From contig CANHAW010000040.1 in the NCBI GenBank assembly GCA_947458675.1, positions 1 through 10,420 of the forward strand: 10,420 nucleotides of DNA, given 5' to 3'. Below the pieces are notes generated by a model, which made no database searches, was not told where the DNA came from, and saw only the letters and a program-made list of their open reading frames with translations. This stretch comes from Beijerinckiaceae bacterium (GTDB taxonomy: Bacteria; Pseudomonadota; Alphaproteobacteria; Rhizobiales; Beijerinckiaceae). The translations under genes and the position numbers were made by a program. Shown here in pieces: positions 7,422-10,420 of this stretch. Within the stretch, counting starts at the first letter, position 1; every line of letters starts with the position of its first letter.

Positions 7422-8217
7422 CCTGCTCCAGAAAAGCTGCGATCAGCTGCGCCATTTTATCTGCGCCTTGTGCCGCGACGCGCTTGGTCTCCTGATGCGA
7501 AGGCGCGAGATCTGACAGGCCCGCAGCATGATTGGTCACAATGGACAGGCCGGCGACCCGAAGGCCCAGATAGCGCGCCAAAATCACTTCCGGGACGGTC
7601 GACATGCCCAGCAAATCGGCGCCGAATGTTCTCGCCATGCGCACTTCGGAGGGCGTTTCGAAAGAGGGGCCGGAAAACCACATATAAATGCCCTCATGCA
7701 AGGGGATGTCGGCTGTCTTTGCCGCCTGATGGAGGCCAGCGGCAAGCTCGCCATCATAGGCATGGCTCATGGATACAAAACGACGATCGTCACTCACACC
7801 GATCAGCGGATTGATGCCGCTGAAATTGATATGATCGCGCAGGAGTACAAGGGCGCCCGGCACAAGATCGGCGCGTGTGCTGCCGGAGGCGCAGGTGACA
7901 AGCATTTTTTTTGCGCCGCATTCTGCAAGCGCTGCAAGTGCGCCTGCCATGGCCCGCGCATCGCCATTTTCATAAAAATGCGCGCGACCGAGTAAAAAAG
8001 CGATGCAATGCGTGCCTTGGGCGCGAAGCACAAGGCGGCCATCATGGCCCGAGACACGCGCCTGCGGAAAATCGGGGAGATCGCGATAATCGACGATGCA
8101 ATCATTCGGCTGGATGCGCGCCACCTCGCCGAGGCCGGTGCCGAGAATGACAATGGTTTCGATGGGGCGCCCGCCCAGGCGCTCGCGCAGAAGATCGATT
8201 GTTGCGGTGCTCCTCAT
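7405..8217 (-). CDS. punA: Purine-nucleoside phosphorylase (trimeric PNP/MTAP family)
   Basis: Cytoplasmic enzyme that splits purine (deoxy)nucleosides with phosphate. The 270 residues belong to the trimeric PNP/MTAP branch, not the hexameric DeoD branch. Visible sites: the N-terminal phosphate loop GTGLGE (Thr27), Arg78 and His80 in GRAHFYENG (compare GRxHxYEG), Glu187 in FSGPSFETPSEVR, Ser206 in GMSTVPEV (phosphate), and Asn229 in IVTNHAAG (purine contact). The segment PGALVLLRDHINFSGINPL is also typical. Odd point: the usual base-side loop TNAAGG reads TCASGS (about 108-113), so specificity may differ from classical PNP. The ATG overlaps the cdd stop as ATGA (8214-8217), and the stop lies within the start of deoC. 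Its deoxyribose-1-phosphate product would feed deoC once isomerised. Methylthioadenosine phosphorylase is the main alternative. The Asn in the VTN motif and the salvage operon support PNP. Confidence 0.92.
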   Translation of the reverse strand: MRSTATIDLLRERLGGRPIETIVILGTGLGEVARIQPNDCIVDYRDLPDFPQARVSGHDGRLVLRAQGTHCIAFLLGRAHFYENGDARAMAGALAALAECGAKKMLVTCASGSTRADLVPGALVLLRDHINFSGINPLIGVSDDRRFVSMSHAYDGELAAGLHQAAKTADIPLHEGIYMWFSGPSFETPSEVRMARTFGADLLGMSTVPEVILARYLGLRVAGLSIVTNHAAGLSDLAPSHQETKRVAAQGADKMAQLIAAFLEQDEKHG

Positions 8218-8630
8218 GGCAGGCTGTCTCGCCCAAAACCATGCGGCAATAATTCTTCCATGCGCAGACTGAGGCGCAGGCCGGCCATATTGCCGGCATG
8301 GATTTGCGTGCGCGTATCGGCGAATTCAAGGATTCGCTGGCGGCAGGCGCCGCAGGGCATGACCGGGTGGGGCGCATCGCCGAGAATGGCAATATCTGCG
8401 ATCTGGCGTTCGCCCGCCACGACCATGGCGGCTATGGCGCCCTGTTCGGCGCAGGAGCCTGACGGATAGGCAGCATTTTCAACATTGCAGCCGGTATAGA
8501 TGCGGCCCGAGGCGCTGCTCACGGCCGCGCCGACCGCGAAATGCGAATAGGGCGCATGGGCATTGCGGCGCGCCTCGGCAGCGGCGGCAAAAAGCGCATC
8601 CAGTTCCGCAGCCCTCGATTTTTCCATCAT
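8214..8630 (-). CDS. cdd: Cytidine deaminase Cdd (short tetrameric type)
   Basis: Zinc enzyme that deaminates cytidine and deoxycytidine to uridine and deoxyuridine, feeding the phosphorylase downstream. From the ATG at 8630 the product is 138 residues, the length of the Bacillus-type tetrameric enzyme (about 136) rather than the 294-residue E. coli form. Motifs: YSHFAVGAA (28-36), NVENA (49-53, ribose binding by Asn49 and Glu51), and CAEQGAI with zinc ligand Cys60 and catalytic Glu62. Cys93 and Cys96 in PCGACRQ are the other zinc ligands. The frame stays open to 8684, but the extra 18 residues have no family support, and GAGG sits 6 nt before the ATG at 8630. A second ATG directly follows, so the start could be one codon later. 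It is the first gene of the salvage operon, and its stop overlaps the punA start. Confidence 0.95.
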   Translation of the reverse strand: MMEKSRAAELDALFAAAAEARRNAHAPYSHFAVGAAVSSASGRIYTGCNVENAAYPSGSCAEQGAIAAMVVAGERQIADIAILGDAPHPVMPCGACRQRILEFADTRTQIHAGNMAGLRLSLRMEELLPHGFGRDSLP

Positions 8631-8636
8631 TCCGCG

Positions 8637-8645
8637 CCTCTTTCT
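8637..8645 (-). promoter_or_regulatory. Ribosome binding site that sets the cdd start
   Basis: On the - strand this reads AGAAAGAGG, with GAGG 6 nt before the ATG at 8630. It supports the 138-residue cytidine deaminase over the longer open frame beginning at 8684. Confidence 0.7.
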
Positions 8646-8743
8646 CTCGTCCCTCACAATGCCATGGCCGCTTGAATCAGCCAAATGTCGGGTCAGCCAT
8701 TGCCTTATGCGTCACGCGTGGCAAACTGGCCTGAATGAACCAT

Positions 8744-8747
8744 GGAG
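8744..8747 (+). promoter_or_regulatory. Ribosome binding site that sets the DUF1194 gene start
   Basis: GGAG lies 7 nt before the ATG at 8755. That start puts a clean signal peptide at the N-terminus, whereas the open frame from 8563 would bury it behind 64 residues and overlap cdd. Confidence 0.65.
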
Positions 8748-8754
8748 CGCGCGC

Positions 8755-9573
8755 ATGGCTTCGCCTTTTGCCTTCCTTCGATGGGCCATGTGCGGCCTTG
8801 TTCTGAGCCTGCTGCAAATGATGCCGGCCAATGCCCGTGGCGGCGCGACCGAGGTCGATGTTGAGCTGGTTCTCGCGGTCGATATTTCTTATTCGATGGA
8901 TACGGAAGAGCAGCGCCTGCAGAGGCAGGGCTATATTGAGGCTCTGCGCTCCGAACAATTTCTCAATGCGCTGAAATCGGGACCAAGGGGGCGTATTGCG
9001 ATTGTCTATATGCAATGGGCCTCGGAAACCGATCAGGATACGCTGATCGATTGGAGCCTGATCGATGGGCCGCAAAGCGCCAGTGCTTTTGCCGCGAAAC
9101 TGGCGGCCGCGCCCTATCGGCGTGCGCAGCGCACATCGATTTCCGGCGCCATCGATGGCGCGATGAAATTGCTGGAAGGCAATGGTTTCAATTCGCCGCG
9201 TCAGGTGATCGATGTCTCAGGCGACGGGCCCAATAATAGCGGCCGGCCGGTGACGCAGGCGCGCGATGAGGCTGTGGCGCGTGGCATCACCATCAATGGT
9301 CTGCCTTTGGTCGGCATTCGCAGTTTCGTCAGCCCAGCCGATATTCAGGAGCTCGATATCTATTTCGAGGATTGCGTCATCGGCGGTTTCGATGCTTTCA
9401 TGATTCCAATCCGCGATGCGCGCGCCTTCATTGAGGCAACGCGCACAAAACTCGTGCGCGAAATTGCCTCCCTGCCGCAAGAGCGTCCGCTTATTCACCG
9501 TGTCTCCGCGCGTGAGCCGCGGATTTCCTGCCTGATCGGCGAGACTTTGTGGCGAAACAGGTGGGGCAATTGA
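8755..9573 (+). CDS. Secreted DUF1194 (von Willebrand A-like) protein
   Basis: Protein of 272 residues matching the DUF1194 family, whose function is unknown. It begins with a signal peptide (hydrophobic core about residues 11-24, likely cleavage after ANA at 25-27), so it should act in the periplasm or be exported. The body looks like a von Willebrand A fold: beta strand VELVLAVD ending in the metal-site motif Asp43-x-Ser45-x-Ser47 (DISYS), then Thr127 in QRTSISGAI and Asp157 in DVSGDGPNN, the expected other metal-site positions. Such MIDAS sites usually bind Mg and a protein partner. Two cysteines in the mature part (207 and 259) could form a disulfide. The start at 8755 was chosen for the ribosome binding site and signal peptide; the frame is open back to 8563 but those residues look non-coding. 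The stop TGA overlaps the TTG start of ggt, suggesting joint expression. Confidence 0.88.
   Translation: MASPFAFLRWAMCGLVLSLLQMMPANARGGATEVDVELVLAVDISYSMDTEEQRLQRQGYIEALRSEQFLNALKSGPRGRIAIVYMQWASETDQDTLIDWSLIDGPQSASAFAAKLAAAPYRRAQRTSISGAIDGAMKLLEGNGFNSPRQVIDVSGDGPNNSGRPVTQARDEAVARGITINGLPLVGIRSFVSPADIQELDIYFEDCVIGGFDAFMIPIRDARAFIEATRTKLVREIASLPQERPLIHRVSAREPRISCLIGETLWRNRWGN
9559..9566 (+). promoter_or_regulatory. Ribosome binding site supporting the TTG start of ggt
   Basis: AGGTGGGG lies inside the end of the DUF1194 gene and 3 nt before the TTG at 9570. It favours that start over the in-frame GTG at 9549, which has only a GGCGAG before it. Confidence 0.5.
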
Positions 9574-10420
9574 AATTATTCATCGGTGGTCTTGCGGCCC
9601 TTCTTTTTGTCTCGCCGGTCGCACATGCGCAGAATTTGCCCGAGCCCATCGTTGCCGGCCAAGCCCGTACTTTGCCCGTTGCAGCGCGCAGCGGCATGGT
9701 GGTGGCGCAAGAAGCGCGCGCCGCACGCATTGGCGTCGATATTCTCAAACAAGGCGGCAATGCAGTGGATGCCGCAATTGCAACCGGTTTTGCCCTTGCT
9801 GTGACATTGCCGCGCGCCGGCAATATTGGCGGGGGCGGTTTCATGCTGGTGCATCTGGCTGGTCGCGGAACGATAGCCATCGATTATCGCGAGACGGCTC
9901 CGGCAAGCGCCACAGCCGATATGTTTCTCGATGCGCAGGGTCGCTTCGTGCCGGCGAAATCGCAATCGAGCGGGCTTGGCGTCGGCGTGCCCGGCACAAT
10001 TGCGGGCTTTGCTCTGGCGCATGAAAAATACGGATCAGGAAAATTCACTCTCGCCCAATTGCTTCAGCCCGCCATTGCGCTGGCGCGCGAGGGGTTCGAG
10101 GTTGAGGGCGATCTGGCCTATTCATTGGGCGAGATCGGCACGCGCGTTTTGCGCTATGCTTCGAGCCGGGCGATTTTTGCCCGCCCCGATGGTACGCCGC
10201 TTCGCGATGGCGACAGGCTGGTACAGCGCGATCTTGCGGCCTCTCTGACGCGGGTCGCCGAACAGGGTGTCGATGGTTTTTATCGCGGCGAGACAGCCCA
10301 GCGCCTCGTTGCATCGGTGCGCGAAGCAGGCGGCGTGATGACGCTGGAGGATCTTCGCGCCTATCGCGCCATTGAGCGCCCGGTTCTTGAGGGCCGCTAT
10401 CGCGACCGCACCATTGTCTC
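9570..10420 (+). CDS. ggt: Gamma-glutamyltransferase (3' end missing)
   Basis: N-terminal part (283 full codons) of a gamma-glutamyltransferase, a periplasmic enzyme that removes or transfers the gamma-glutamyl group of glutathione and related peptides. Seen: a signal peptide of 20 residues ending in VAHA before Gln21, then MVVAQEARAARIGVDILKQG and GNAVDAAIA (about 43-71), GNIGGGGFM (84-92), and DYRETAP with Arg107, matching the glutamate-binding Arg114 of E. coli Ggt. A full Ggt is near 580 residues and is cut by itself before a catalytic threonine. That site lies beyond the window, so activity cannot be judged. No ATG exists at the N-terminus. The TTG at 9570 overlaps the DUF1194 stop as TTGA and gives a standard MK-type signal peptide. 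A GTG at 9549 would add seven residues. A cephalosporin acylase-like member of the same superfamily is the alternative. Confidence 0.92.
   Translation, partial: MKLFIGGLAALLFVSPVAHAQNLPEPIVAGQARTLPVAARSGMVVAQEARAARIGVDILKQGGNAVDAAIATGFALAVTLPRAGNIGGGGFMLVHLAGRGTIAIDYRETAPASATADMFLDAQGRFVPAKSQSSGLGVGVPGTIAGFALAHEKYGSGKFTLAQLLQPAIALAREGFEVEGDLAYSLGEIGTRVLRYASSRAIFARPDGTPLRDGDRLVQRDLAASLTRVAEQGVDGFYRGETAQRLVASVREAGGVMTLEDLRAYRAIERPVLEGRYRDRTIV

Larger units (their letters stand above)
8631..8754. promoter_or_regulatory. Divergent intergenic region of the nucleoside operon and the DUF1194-ggt pair
   Basis: This 124 bp stretch separates two operons that point away from each other, so both promoters and any operator of the nucleoside genes should be here. 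No good -35/-10 pair was seen on either strand. Structure seen: a 7 bp direct repeat TCAGCCA at 8677-8683 and 8693-8699 (16 bp period), an odd palindrome GCGT-C-ACGC at 8709-8717 overlapping the perfect palindrome CACGCGTG at 8713-8720, and GCCATGGC at 8661-8668. Each is short enough to be chance. Regulatory role is inferred from position. Confidence 0.4.

Noticed and set aside
6936..7814. Open frame of 292 codons on the + strand, opposite deoC and punA
   Set aside because: It crosses two well-supported genes on the other strand, and its product has no recognisable domain, signal or plausible ribosome binding site.
8631..8684. N-terminal extension of cytidine deaminase
   Set aside because: The 18 added residues exceed the family length, and GAGG lies 6 nt before the internal ATG at 8630.
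8563..8754. N-terminal extension of the DUF1194 protein
   Set aside because: The extra 64 residues overlap cdd, resemble no domain, and would bury the signal peptide. A GGAG site points to the ATG at 8755.
1..10420. CRISPR arrays, tRNA or rRNA genes, insertion sequences, attachment sites, strong hairpin terminators
   Set aside because: Reading through both strands showed no regularly spaced repeats, transposase, RNA-gene features, or a GC-rich hairpin followed by a T run between genes.

Overview
This window is chromosomal DNA of moderately high GC content, and it is almost completely filled with genes. The gene content fits an alphaproteobacterium, probably of the Hyphomicrobiales: tad (Flp pilus) genes, a short divergent M17 aminopeptidase beside a C40 peptidase, and a DUF1194 protein. 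This taxonomic call is an inference from gene families and style. No RNA gene, mobile element, phage gene, CRISPR array or long repeat was seen, and no gap between genes exceeds about 125 bp.

Layout. (1) Bases 1-1763, + strand: the end of tadB and complete tadC, the two inner-membrane platform proteins of a Tad/Flp pilus or type II-like secretion machine. (2) 1768-2586, - strand: the TPR lipoprotein tadD, pointing toward tadC with only 4 bp between the stop codons. (3) 2683-5352, + strand: an M17 leucyl-aminopeptidase-family enzyme, a small MarR-type regulator, and a two-SH3 plus NlpC/P60 (C40) peptidase whose GTG start overlaps the regulator's stop. (4) 8630 down to 5347, - strand: a four-gene nucleoside salvage operon in transcription order cdd, punA, deoC, deoA. 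Every junction overlaps, and the last stop overlaps the C40 peptidase stop from the opposite side. (5) 8755-10420, + strand: a secreted DUF1194 protein with a von Willebrand A-type fold, followed by a gamma-glutamyltransferase that overlaps it and runs off the window.

How they work together. The nucleoside operon deaminates (deoxy)cytidine, splits nucleosides into base plus (deoxy)ribose-1-phosphate, and sends deoxyribose-5-phosphate to acetaldehyde and glyceraldehyde-3-phosphate. Phosphopentomutase (deoB), needed between the phosphorylases and the aldolase, is not in the window. The aminopeptidase/MarR/C40 group could handle small peptides, possibly peptidoglycan peptides, in the cytoplasm; this is a hypothesis. 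The DUF1194/ggt pair is predicted to act in the periplasm.

I did not find convincing evidence of a wholly new system. The points most worth a second look are the aminopeptidase/MarR/C40 cassette, the DUF1194-ggt pair, the altered base-binding loop of the purine nucleoside phosphorylase, and the very tight convergent junctions. Several starts were moved from the longest open frame using ribosome binding sites and family length (tadD, cdd, DUF1194), and ggt is read from a TTG.
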